From Prevotella sp. (GTDB lineage: Bacteria > Bacteroidota > Bacteroidia > Bacteroidales > Bacteroidaceae), in contig JAFZSL010000068.1 in assembly GCA_017619375.1 (NCBI GenBank), positions 1 through 64,000 of the forward strand: a stretch of 64,000 nucleotides of DNA, written 5' to 3'. This document shows positions 25,611 through 34,954 of this stretch, one piece after another. The notes beneath the pieces are model-generated. The model was not told the DNA's origin. It saw only the letters and a list, made by a program, of their open reading frames with translations, and ran no database searches. Numbering within the stretch: the stretch's first letter is position 1; each line of letters opens with the position of its first letter. The position numbers and the translations under genes are program-made.

Positions 25611-26939
25611 TCAGTCCACTGGGATGTCCTTGTTGACGTTCTTGCAGCCGATGAGGGCGTAGTAGAGGATATAGGCGAGCATGGCGATGACCAGCCAGTA
25701 ACTGGCGATGGGGCCTGCGCTCTTTGCGATTGCTTCCTGGATGAGAGGCATGATGCCACCGCCCACGACCATCATCATGAAAATACCTGAAGCAGCCTCG
25801 GTGTATTTGCCGAGTCCCTCGACGGAAAGATTGAAGATGCCTCCCCACATGATGGAGGTGCAAAGACCGCAGAGTGCGATGAAGATGGCTTTTGTGGGAA
25901 CTTCAAATACGCCCGTTTCAGGAAGTTTGAAGAAACTCCTCACCCAACCGGGGAAAGACGCTGTGTTCAATGACATCGTGTTGGTTTCTGGCATGAAGAT
26001 AGCAATCAGAAGCAATATGATGGCTACTGAGGATACCACGGTCAACTGCAGTTTGGTTGACACTTTACCAGAGAGGTAGCTTGAACTTGCCCTGCCGACA
26101 AGCATCATCAACCAGTAGGAGGCAGCCAAAGCACCACCGATGGCGGCCGAACCCTCGAAGCCAAGGTCTGTGATATAGAAGTTAAGCTCCATGGGGATAC
26201 CGATTTCTATGCCTACATAGAAGAAGATGGCAATCACTCCCAAAAGACAGTGACGGAAGGCGATGGGGCTGTGCTCATATTTTGGCCTTTCCTTTCCAAG
26301 GGTGGGCTCGGGAATGTCAACACGGCTGATGATGATGAAAGCAAGTGCGAAGACTGCCATTCCAATGAACAATAGTGGAGATACGTCAGTCATACTTGTC
26401 TTATCGGTCACCGTACCCACGAGTACACCTGTCAACAGCGGGGTGAGCGTGGCGGTGAGTGAGTTCATGGTGCCGCCGATCTGGATGAACTGGTTGCCCC
26501 TGTTGCCACCACCACCAAGGATGTTGAGCATCGGGTTGACAACGGTGTTCAGCATACAGACGCAGAAACCGCAGATGAATGCTCCGAGGAGATAGATGAT
26601 GAGATTCAGGGCGACAGGTATTCCGTCGTATTTGAACACAAAAGTACCAGCTCCTGCAATGCTGGAAAGGTATTGCAGTGCAAGACCCACGATGCCCACC
26701 ACAAGGGCGATAAGGGCAGTCTTTTTGTAGCCGTACTTGATAAGCATCTTACCGGCAGGTATGCCCATGAACAGATAAGCGGCGAAGTTCATCAGGTTAC
26801 CCCACGCCTTTGCAAAAGGATAAGTGAATCCCCAGATGTTGCCGAAAGGTGCACCCATATTGGTAACGAAACTGATCATCGCGAAGATGAAGCACATGGT
26901 GACAATGGCAACAATGTTGGTTTTCTTTTCTTGACTCAT
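25611..26939 (-). CDS. gluP: Sugar:proton MFS transporter, GluP/FucP type (glucose/galactose)
   Basis: 442 residues with about 12 membrane segments. FucP/GluP-family features include FVTNMGAPFGNIWGFTYPFAKAWGNLMNFAAYLFMGIPAG at the N-terminus (rather than the usual multi-sugar MFS start) and GGGNRGNQFIQIGGTMNSL near the middle. It imports galactose or glucose across the inner membrane. It stands between galM and galK, which supports galactose. The hairpin at 27004-27041 lies in the spacer from galM. Confidence 0.88.
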   Translation of the reverse strand: MSQEKKTNIVAIVTMCFIFAMISFVTNMGAPFGNIWGFTYPFAKAWGNLMNFAAYLFMGIPAGKMLIKYGYKKTALIALVVGIVGLALQYLSSIAGAGTFVFKYDGIPVALNLIIYLLGAFICGFCVCMLNTVVNPMLNILGGGGNRGNQFIQIGGTMNSLTATLTPLLTGVLVGTVTDKTSMTDVSPLLFIGMAVFALAFIIISRVDIPEPTLGKERPKYEHSPIAFRHCLLGVIAIFFYVGIEIGIPMELNFYITDLGFEGSAAIGGALAASYWLMMLVGRASSSYLSGKVSTKLQLTVVSSVAIILLLIAIFMPETNTMSLNTASFPGWVRSFFKLPETGVFEVPTKAIFIALCGLCTSIMWGGIFNLSVEGLGKYTEAASGIFMMMVVGGGIMPLIQEAIAKSAGPIASYWLVIAMLAYILYYALIGCKNVNKDIPVD

Positions 26940-27003
26940 GTTGTCTTTTTAAATTTGATGGTTGTTATTGGTTAGATTTGTTTTTTCGGTAAAGCCCTTA
27001 TGC

Positions 27004-27041
27004 TGTTGGTCATTTGGACAATGGTTCTAATGACCAACAGC
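27004..27041 (-). terminator. Hairpin between galM and gluP
   Basis: A 12-bp perfect stem (27004-27015 with 27030-27041), extended by CCCTT/AAGGG outside a mismatch. No T tract follows at once on the minus strand, so it is more likely an attenuator or mRNA 3' end than a full terminator. Confidence 0.5.
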
Positions 27042-27059
27042 CAAGGGTGTCATTCTTCC

Positions 27060-28148
27060 TTATTTCCTCACGCCGAATTGGTAGATGGTCTTTTGCTTGT
27101 AGCGACGGCCGGGTTTCAGCACTACAGAGGGGAAATAGGGATGGTTGGGGGTGTCGGGGAAGTGCTGTGCCTCGAAGCAGACAGCACTACGGCGTGGGAA
27201 GGTGGCACCATTCTGTCCCTTCTCGCCTTGACCATAGTTGTCGGTGTAGAATTGCACGCCGGGCTCGGTGGTGTAGACGTCCATCGTGCGACCGCTCTTC
27301 GGTTCGTAGATACGTGCTGCGAAACTCAGTTCGCCTTCCTCACGCTTGTTGAGCACATAGCAGTGGTCGTAGCCCGAGCCGTTGCGGATTTGCTCGTTGT
27401 CGGCGTCGATGTCCTGACCGATGGGTTTTGGTGTGCGGAAGTCGAAAGGTGTGTCCTTGACGAAGCGGATTTCGCCGGTGGGGATGGAAGTCTCGTCGAT
27501 GGGGATGTAGTAGTCGGCGTTGATCTCGCACTCCAGGTCCTCGATGGTCGGTGTCGGGTCGGCGATGCCGGTGAGGCTGAAGAAGCCATGGTTCGTCAGG
27601 TTGATGATGGTCATCTTGTTTGTCGTGGCCAGGTATTCAATCATCAACTCGTTCTCGTTGGTCCAAGTATAGACCACCGTCACTTTCACCTCGCCGGTGT
27701 AGCCTTCCTCACCATAGGCGGAGATGAGTTCGAGCACCAGCGACTGGTCGTTCATCTGGACAGCATCCCACACACGGGCGTGGAAGCCTTTCGGACCGCC
27801 ATGGAGGGCGTTGACACCGTTGTTGATGGCCAACTGGTAGTCCTTGCCGCGCAGGCGGAATTGTCCGCGGCAGATGCGGTTGCCGTAACGGCCGATGAGG
27901 GTGGACAAATAAGGTTGTGGTGATTCTAAGGCTTCTTTAATGCTGTTGTAACCTTGGATGACATTGGCGTAGTTGCCGTCCCGGTCGGGTACCATGATGC
28001 CTACGATGGCGCCGCCATAATTGGTGATGGCTACTTCATTGCCAAGGCTGTTCTTGAGAATATACAAATCGGTCTGTTTGCCGTTGATGGTGGTCTGGAA
28101 ATTCTCTCTTTTCAGGCCACAAAGATTTTCTGTTTCGGTTGTCTTCAT
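27060..28148 (-). CDS. galM: Aldose 1-epimerase (galactose mutarotase), cytoplasmic
   Basis: 362 residues from MKTTETENLCGLKRE; the 12-residue upstream extension is not conserved-looking. Interconverts galactose anomers so that galK receives the alpha form. Mutarotase features are VAITNYGGAIVGIMV, the Arg in IGRYGNRICRGQF, NLTNHGFFSLTG with the catalytic His, and the late catalytic Glu of TTEPGVQFYTDNY. There is no signal peptide, unlike the paralogue at 22.9-24.1 kb. First gene of the galactose unit. Confidence 0.94.
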   Translation of the reverse strand: MKTTETENLCGLKRENFQTTINGKQTDLYILKNSLGNEVAITNYGGAIVGIMVPDRDGNYANVIQGYNSIKEALESPQPYLSTLIGRYGNRICRGQFRLRGKDYQLAINNGVNALHGGPKGFHARVWDAVQMNDQSLVLELISAYGEEGYTGEVKVTVVYTWTNENELMIEYLATTNKMTIINLTNHGFFSLTGIADPTPTIEDLECEINADYYIPIDETSIPTGEIRFVKDTPFDFRTPKPIGQDIDADNEQIRNGSGYDHCYVLNKREEGELSFAARIYEPKSGRTMDVYTTEPGVQFYTDNYGQGEKGQNGATFPRRSAVCFEAQHFPDTPNHPYFPSVVLKPGRRYKQKTIYQFGVRK

Positions 28149-28225
28149 AATACTTAGCGTTGTTAGTAATATAGTAGTCCGCAAAATAAGTAAAAAAAAA
28201 CGAGAACCGCAAACGAAACAAAAAA

Positions 28226-28236
28226 AAAGTGTATTT
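28226..28236. promoter_or_regulatory. Candidate operator upstream of galM
   Basis: AAAGTGTATTT is identical to 24233-24243 upstream of the ara unit. A possible promoter lies downstream on the minus strand (TTTG, 20 nt, TTATTTTG). Shared control of the two sugar units is inferred from this 11-nt identity only. Confidence 0.4.
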
Positions 28237-28266
28237 CTACAACTGTTAAAAACTCTTAAAAGAGAT

Positions 28267-28360
28267 TGTAGGTGGTTATAGGTAGTCTTAGGTAGTCCTA
28301 GGTAGCCCTAGGAAGTCCTAGAGGGTCCTAGGATCCTAGGAAAGTCTAGGATATCCTATA
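28267..28360. repeat. 10-bp period CTAGG array between galM and folC
   Basis: TAGG-type cores have TA at 28269, 28279, 28289, 28299, 28309, 28319 and 28329, an exact 10-bp register, then 28337, 28347 and 28357 after one 8-bp step. The last units overlap the folC stop region (28346 onward). Confidence 0.75.
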
Positions 28361-29638
28361 AAATCCCAAAAAATCTGCCACCACGTAGCTGCTGCCGCCG
28401 ACAAAGATGAAATCCTCTGGTGCGGCGTCGCGTCGTGCAGCCTCGAAAGCTTCCTTCACGGTGTGGAAGGCTTGGCCGTGCAGCCCTTTTTGCTCTCCCG
28501 TTTCACGCACCTTCTCTTCGTCGATGGCTCGGTGGCTGCTGGCCCGGGTGAAATAGTAGTCGGCGTCGGGTGGCAAGAGACCCATCACGGTGTCGAGGTC
28601 CTTGTCGTCCACCATGCCGAAGACGATGCGCATGCGGCGGCATTCCACCTCGCGCAGTTGTCGTGCCAGCCACTGCCAGCCACCCACGTTGTGTCCAGTG
28701 TCCAATACCACGGTCGGCCGTTCGCCCACTTGTTGCCATCGACCCATCAGCCCAGTATTCCTGCAAACCTTGCCGAGTCCTTGTCGGATGTCCTCGGTGG
28801 TGATGGGATAGTCCATGTCCTGTAAAAGGGAAATGGCGTGGAGGATGGTGTCGGTGTTGCGGGTCTGGTAGTGCCCGCCGAGGTCGCTGTCAAAGTCGCC
28901 AAAGGGTTGGGTGAGGTAGTGGCGCGTGTAATGTGGTCCGTCGGTGGCGGCGATGACAAAGGGATGGTCCTCGGCAAAGGTGATAGGGGCTCCCGCTTCG
29001 GCGGCTTTCGCCTCGAATACGGGACGCGTCTCCTCGGTGGCCTCGCCGATGACCACGGGGATGCCGGGCTTGATGATGCCGGCTTTCTCTGCGGCGATTT
29101 TGGCGACGGTGTCGCCTAAGAACTGCGTGTGGTCCAGACTGATGTTGGTGATGACGCAGAGGTCGGGAGTGATGATATTGGTGCAGTCGAGGCGTCCGCC
29201 AAGGCCCACTTCCACGACGGCTACGTCGACCGCTTGCTTGGCGAAATAGTCGAAGGCCATCGCAGTGGTCAACTCGAAGAAAGACGGGTGGAGGGGCTCG
29301 AAGAAGTCGCGGTGGTGCGCCACGAAGTCGACCACGTATTCCTCGCTGATGCATACGCCGTTGATGCGGATACGTTCGCGGAAGTCGACGAGGTGCGGAG
29401 AGGTGTACAACCCCACGCGGAGGCCAGCCTCTTGCAGGATAGAGGCGATGGAATGCGAGACGGACCCCTTGCCGTTTGTGCCTGCCACATGGATGGTCTT
29501 GAAAAGGCGGTGGGGATGGCCGAGGCGGGTGTCGAGGGCGTGGGTGTTGGAAAGGCCCTCCTTATATGCACCAGCCCCGATCTTCTCAAAGACCGGGGTG
29601 CAGTTGTAAAGGTATTCCACCGTTTCCTTGTAGGTCAT
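28346..29638 (-). CDS. folC: Folylpolyglutamate synthase / dihydrofolate synthase
   Basis: 430 residues from MTYKETVEYLYNCTPVFEKIG. Adds glutamate to dihydropteroate and folates with ATP. The Mur-ligase P-loop is VAGTNGKGSVSHSIASIL; SPHLVDFRERIRING follows, and FEVGLGGRLD-type VVEVGLGGRLDCTN is present. An upstream Met would add 32 residues encoded by a 9-bp periodic array (repeating YSD), which is clearly spacer rather than protein. The 3' end coincides with the CTAGG array after galM. Confidence 0.94.
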   Translation of the reverse strand: MTYKETVEYLYNCTPVFEKIGAGAYKEGLSNTHALDTRLGHPHRLFKTIHVAGTNGKGSVSHSIASILQEAGLRVGLYTSPHLVDFRERIRINGVCISEEYVVDFVAHHRDFFEPLHPSFFELTTAMAFDYFAKQAVDVAVVEVGLGGRLDCTNIITPDLCVITNISLDHTQFLGDTVAKIAAEKAGIIKPGIPVVIGEATEETRPVFEAKAAEAGAPITFAEDHPFVIAATDGPHYTRHYLTQPFGDFDSDLGGHYQTRNTDTILHAISLLQDMDYPITTEDIRQGLGKVCRNTGLMGRWQQVGERPTVVLDTGHNVGGWQWLARQLREVECRRMRIVFGMVDDKDLDTVMGLLPPDADYYFTRASSHRAIDEEKVRETGEQKGLHGQAFHTVKEAFEAARRDAAPEDFIFVGGSSYVVADFLGFYRIS

Positions 29639-29651
29639 GGGCAAGGATTTG

Positions 29652-29696
29652 TCGAAGTAGTCGGAGTAATCGGAATTGTCGGAGTAATAGGAGTTA
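29652..29696. repeat. 9-bp period array upstream of folC (TCGGAGTAA units)
   Basis: TCG cores at 29652, 29661, 29670 and 29679, and TAG at 29688, keep a 9-bp register. Because 9 is a multiple of three the array stays open on the minus strand and mimics an N-terminal extension of FolC. Confidence 0.65.
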
Positions 29697-29749
29697 ACGA
29701 AAATAGTGTTGTCATTCGCGGGGTTTTGTCGCAAACTTCGAGCGTATCG

Positions 29750-29808
29750 ATAACTTCTCTAACTTCTTTAACTTCGAAATTTTAAAACTTCTCTAACTTC
29801 TCTAATTG
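29750..29808. repeat. 9-bp period array between folC and dnaJ (AACTTCTCT units)
   Basis: AACT begins at 29752, 29761 and 29770, then at 29786 and 29795 with AATT at 29804. Each block is in 9-bp register with one offset between them. It ends just before the dnaJ stop. Confidence 0.6.
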
Positions 29809-30965
29809 TTGAAATAATTCTTGAAACGTTGGAAGATGCTTTGTTTCGTGGCTTTGTCGCTCTTGAAATTGTCGCTCTTCTGCATCTTCTCCAAAGCTTC
29901 GCGTTCTTCACGCGTGAGCGTCTTCGGCACATAGATGCTGATGTTGACGATGATGTCGCCCGTCCCATGGCCATAGCCTTGAACGGCGGGAAGGCCCTTG
30001 CCGCGGAGTCGCTTGGTGGTGCCGGGTTGGATGCCAGGCTCGAGGTTGATTTTGACGTTCTTGCCATCCACGGTGGGGATTTTCACCTCGCCGCCGAGAG
30101 CAGCGGTGGGGAAATCGAGCAATAGGTTGTATATCAAGTCGTTGTCCTGACGCACAAAGGTGTTGTTTTCTTCCTCGGAAATGAACACCTGGATGTCGCC
30201 TGCCACACCATTGTGGATGCCAGCATTGCCTTTCCCTTGCACGGTGAGTACCATGCCGTCGGCCACGCCGGCGGGGATTTTGATTTCCACCACTTCCTCG
30301 CCTTTCACCACACCGTCGCCGGCACAGTGTTGGCACTTGTTCTTGATGACCGTGCCTTCTCCGTGGCAGGTGGGGCAGGGACCTTGCGACTGCATGATGC
30401 CGAAGAGCGTCTGCTTCGTCTGCACCGTGTAGCCGCTGCCGTGGCAAGTGGGGCAGGATTCGGGGGCGCTGCCGCCCTCGCAGCCCGTGCCGTGGCAGTC
30501 GGGGCAGGTGATGTCCTTCTTCACGCGGAATTTCTTCGTCACGCCGCTGGCCACCTCCTGTAGGCTCAACTTCACCTTCAGGCGAAGGTCGCCGCCGCGG
30601 TATTTGCGCTGGCTGCTCCTTTGCTGGCCACCACCAAATCCGCCGAATCCGCCGAAACCACCGAATCCGCCTTCGAAAACGCTGCCGAACATCGAGAAGA
30701 TGTCGTCCATGGAGAAACCGGCACCGCCGAAGCCGGCACCGGGAGCGTTGAAGCCGAACTGGTCGTATTGTTGGCGTTTCTGGGGGTCGTGAAGCACGTC
30801 GTAAGCCTCGGCGGCTTCCTTGAACTTCTCCTCGGCCACCTTGTCGCCAGGGTTGCGGTCGGGGTGGTATTTGATGGCTATCCTGCGATAGGCTTTCTTG
30901 ATGTCATCTTCATTGGCGTCTTTCGACACGCCAAGCACCTCGTAGTAGTCTCTCTTCTCTGCCAT
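29802..30965 (-). CDS. dnaJ: Chaperone DnaJ
   Basis: 387 residues. Co-chaperone that delivers unfolded protein to DnaK and stimulates its ATPase. The J domain (about 4-70) has the HPD motif in [12 protein letters not shown]. The Gly/Phe region (about 75-115) contains [15 protein letters not shown]. Four zinc-binding repeats are present: [24 protein letters not shown] and CQHCAGDG. The C-terminal substrate domain follows. The gap to grpE is 9 nt, so the pair is cotranscribed. No CIRCE element was seen; dnaK is not in the window. Confidence 0.97.
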   Translation of the reverse strand: MAEKRDYYEVLGVSKDANEDDIKKAYRRIAIKYHPDRNPGDKVAEEKFKEAAEAYDVLHDPQKRQQYDQFGFNAPGAGFGGAGFSMDDIFSMFGSVFEGGFGGFGGFGGFGGGQQRSSQRKYRGGDLRLKVKLSLQEVASGVTKKFRVKKDITCPDCHGTGCEGGSAPESCPTCHGSGYTVQTKQTLFGIMQSQGPCPTCHGEGTVIKNKCQHCAGDGVVKGEEVVEIKIPAGVADGMVLTVQGKGNAGIHNGVAGDIQVFISEEENNTFVRQDNDLIYNLLLDFPTAALGGEVKIPTVDGKNVKINLEPGIQPGTTKRLRGKGLPAVQGYGHGTGDIIVNISIYVPKTLTREEREALEKMQKSDNFKSDKATKQSIFQRFKNYFNN

Positions 30966-30974
30966 TGTGCTTGC

Positions 30975-31601
30975 TTATTGTCCTACTGCCACTTTGGCAT
31001 AGCGGATAACCTTGCCGTTGAGTGTATAGCCTGTCTGAACACAGTCGATTACCTTGCCTTTCTTGTCGTCGCCCATGCCAGGGACCATGGCGATGGCCTC
31101 GTGGTAGTCGGTGTTGAAATCCTCGCCCACGGTGGCGATGAGTTCTACGCCTTCACCTTCGAGGATTTTCAAGAATTTCTTGTAAATCAGGTCCATGCCT
31201 TCACGAAGGGTGGCTACGTCATCGGTCTTTTCGCCATTGGCGATGGCCCGCTCCATGTCGTCGATGATGGGAAGGATTTTCGTGATGGTCTTCTCACCAC
31301 CATTGAGGATGAGTTCGGTTTTTTCCTTGAGCGTGCGCTTGCGGTAGTTGTCGAATTCAGCCACCTTGCGTATGTATTTGTCATTCAATTCGGCGATTTT
31401 CTCCTTGGCCACCTCCAAGGGGTCGCGCTCCTCCTCTTCAGCAGGGGCGTCGGCAGCGTCTTGCTTGCCTTCTTCCTCATTTTCTTCAGCGGAGGCACTT
31501 TCTTGCTCCTGCTCTTGTTCTTGTTCTTGTTCTCGTTGTTCCTCTTGTGGAGTCAACTCCTCTTCCAGCTCTTCAGCCTTTTTATCTTTATTTTCGTCCA
31601 T
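30975..31601 (-). CDS. grpE: Nucleotide exchange factor GrpE
   Basis: 208 residues from MDENKDKKAEELEEELT; the 24-residue upstream extension starts inside the end of the ABC-F gene and is Arg/Lys-rich, unlike GrpE. Promotes ADP release from DnaK. An acidic Glu/Gln-rich N-terminal tail (about 10-60) precedes the long dimerising coiled coil (about 65-120; KIAELNDKYIRKVAEFDNYRKRT) and the C-terminal beta domain ending VQTGYTLNGKVIRYAKVAVGQ. Directly upstream of dnaJ. Confidence 0.95.
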   Translation of the reverse strand: MDENKDKKAEELEEELTPQEEQREQEQEQEQEQESASAEENEEEGKQDAADAPAEEEERDPLEVAKEKIAELNDKYIRKVAEFDNYRKRTLKEKTELILNGGEKTITKILPIIDDMERAIANGEKTDDVATLREGMDLIYKKFLKILEGEGVELIATVGEDFNTDYHEAIAMVPGMGDDKKGKVIDCVQTGYTLNGKVIRYAKVAVGQ

Positions 31602-31669
31602 GATGTTGTTGTTTTTGGTCTTTTCCTTTCTTCTAGCAAAAACCTTGCCAAAATGCCGATTCCGTTTGC

Positions 31670-33490
<1,821 letters not shown>

Positions 33491-33539
33491 TTATCAGCCC
33501 ATTTGTCGTAACCATTTCAGTGAAAAAAGATGATAATTG

Positions 33540-33570
33540 TTGTTTTCACTTGATAACCATCGTAATTTTG
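33540..33570 (+). promoter_or_regulatory. Bacteroidetes-type promoter of the outer-membrane protein gene
   Basis: TTG (33540-33542), 20 nt, TAATTTTG (33563-33570). The transcript would have a roughly 45-nt AT-rich leader before the ATG at 33621. Confidence 0.75.
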
Positions 33571-33620
33571 CATCGTCAAAAGAAAAAAATAACAATTAAA
33601 AAATAAAAATAATTACAATT

Positions 33621-34220
33621 ATGAAAAAGATGATGATGATGGTCGCAGTCGCCTTAATGACAGCAATGAGTGTTAACGCACAGAGTGAGAACTTGAAGAA
33701 TGAGTTAAGCCTGTCGTATGGCTTTGGTAGCACATCTCAAATGGGAGACGGTCTCGGCGAAGGACTCAGTTCGATCTTCTCAGACACCGAGTATGATGAC
33801 GGTGCAATTCTTGGCCCCATTTCCGTAGAGTATTTCCGCCATCTCAATAATCCCAGACTGGCCGTCGGTGGTTTCGTGTCGTATTCAAAGTGGGATAGCG
33901 ACATCCAAAAGAAAGGTGGAAATCATGAGAAAGTAGGAGAGCGCAATCGTAGTTACATCGCTGTGATGCCGGCCATCAAGTGGTACTGGATCAACAAGAA
34001 CAGTTTCGGTCTCTATTCTAAGGGTGCTGTTGGTGTTGCATTCCTGAATAGCACGGAGAAAGACCTCGCCACCAATACATCGAAAGACGAAAACAGTACC
34101 CACTTCATGTACCAAGCCTCATTCCTCGGTGTGGAGTTCGGTAATAAGTTCCGCGGATTTGCCGAAGCAGGTGTCGGTGAGCAGGGCTTCCTTCTGGCAG
34201 GTATTCGCTATAAGTTCTAA
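33621..34220 (+). CDS. Small outer-membrane beta-barrel protein
   Basis: 199 residues. Signal peptide MKKMMMMVAVALMTAMSVNAQ. The mature part alternates short amphipathic strands (LSLSYGFGSTSQ, AVGGFVSYSKWD, AVMPAIKWYWINK, FGLYSKGAVGVAFL, GFAEAGVGEQGFLLAGIRYKF) and ends in Phe, as expected of an 8-stranded barrel in the outer membrane. Ligand and function are unknown. It is a single-gene transcript with its own promoter and a strong terminator. Confidence 0.8.
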   Translation: MKKMMMMVAVALMTAMSVNAQSENLKNELSLSYGFGSTSQMGDGLGEGLSSIFSDTEYDDGAILGPISVEYFRHLNNPRLAVGGFVSYSKWDSDIQKKGGNHEKVGERNRSYIAVMPAIKWYWINKNSFGLYSKGAVGVAFLNSTEKDLATNTSKDENSTHFMYQASFLGVEFGNKFRGFAEAGVGEQGFLLAGIRYKF

Positions 34221-34287
34221 AAAACCAAATGGTATTGGATAACAAGAATCAAGTTGAAATAAAACTCGTTGATAAAGAATAATTTGT

Positions 34288-34329
34288 ACTTTTGCATACC
34301 CTGGTTTTGGGGTGTGCAAAAGTTTTTTT
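34288..34329 (+). terminator. Rho-independent terminator after the outer-membrane protein
   Basis: A 14-bp stem with one wobble pair (34288-34301 with 34309-34322) around TGGTTTT is followed by TTTTTTT. It lies 68 nt past the stop. Confidence 0.9.
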
Positions 34330-34344
34330 AGATATTATTCACGT

Positions 34345-34380
34345 GAAAATCGGCAACAAATCACATTCATTGCCGATTTC
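34345..34380 (-). terminator. Hairpin after the minus-strand lipoprotein gene
   Basis: AAATCGGCAA (34347-34356) pairs with TTGCCGATTT (34370-34379). On the minus strand it follows the lipoprotein stop by 33 nt and continues into TTTTCACG. Confidence 0.6.
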
Positions 34381-34412
34381 ATATACAATTTCCAAACAAT
34401 AACAAACCTCAG

Positions 34413-34925
34413 TTATTCGTTCCAAATTATATATCTTACAGTGTCAGACGCTGCTTTATATTTTACCTTGATGGAGTCTGTAATTGCATAATCATTTATG
34501 TTGAAATCATAGAATCCCCCTCTACACTTATAAGGCAGGGCGTAATGTAGCCTGTATATGTCCTCAGATATGCTGTCAATCTGGATGAATTCCAGAAACC
34601 AGCACTTGCGCAGCCTGGCTTCTATGCTTTGTTCAAGAGAATCACAGTCGTCAGAAAGATAATACCTCTGGCTTGTGATTTGCACGTTGTACTTTTTAAT
34701 GAAATCATTCCTGTAGATGGCAAATCTTCCGTCTTCATCAAAGCCATACAAACGCGCTATATCAGTACTGTCGAGCACCTTGTTGACAATACGGGTGGCA
34801 TCGAATTTGCAGGCCACATCTTGTTTTTCCTGTGATTTCCCCTTGACATCTGTATTCGAATGGCATCCAAGGAATTGGATAACCAAGGCACAAAAGATGA
34901 AGACAGGGATGACTCTATTTCTCAT
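34413..34925 (-). CDS. Lipoprotein of unknown function
   Basis: 170 residues. The signal MRNRVIPVFIFCALVIQFLGC gives a lipobox FLGC, so the mature protein starts at Cys21 and is membrane-anchored in the periplasm or on the surface. The body is mostly polar with no recognised domain; segments such as DSTDIARLYGFDEDGRFAIYRNDFIKKY and SISEDIYRLHYALPYKC are visible. Its base composition is more AT-rich than the hemicellulase genes next to it. It lies 29 nt before the GH43 stop side but downstream of nothing obvious, so its regulation is unclear. Confidence 0.65.
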   Translation of the reverse strand: MRNRVIPVFIFCALVIQFLGCHSNTDVKGKSQEKQDVACKFDATRIVNKVLDSTDIARLYGFDEDGRFAIYRNDFIKKYNVQITSQRYYLSDDCDSLEQSIEARLRKCWFLEFIQIDSISEDIYRLHYALPYKCRGGFYDFNINDYAITDSIKVKYKAASDTVRYIIWNE

Positions 34926-34954
34926 TTGACTTTTTTCTTAAAGTTACATTTTCC

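Noticed and set aside
34281-34298. A TACTTTTG promoter-like box at 34287-34294 inside the terminator stem after the outer-membrane protein gene
   Set aside because: It is part of the perfect terminator stem, no gene follows on the plus strand, and there is no -33 element at the right distance.
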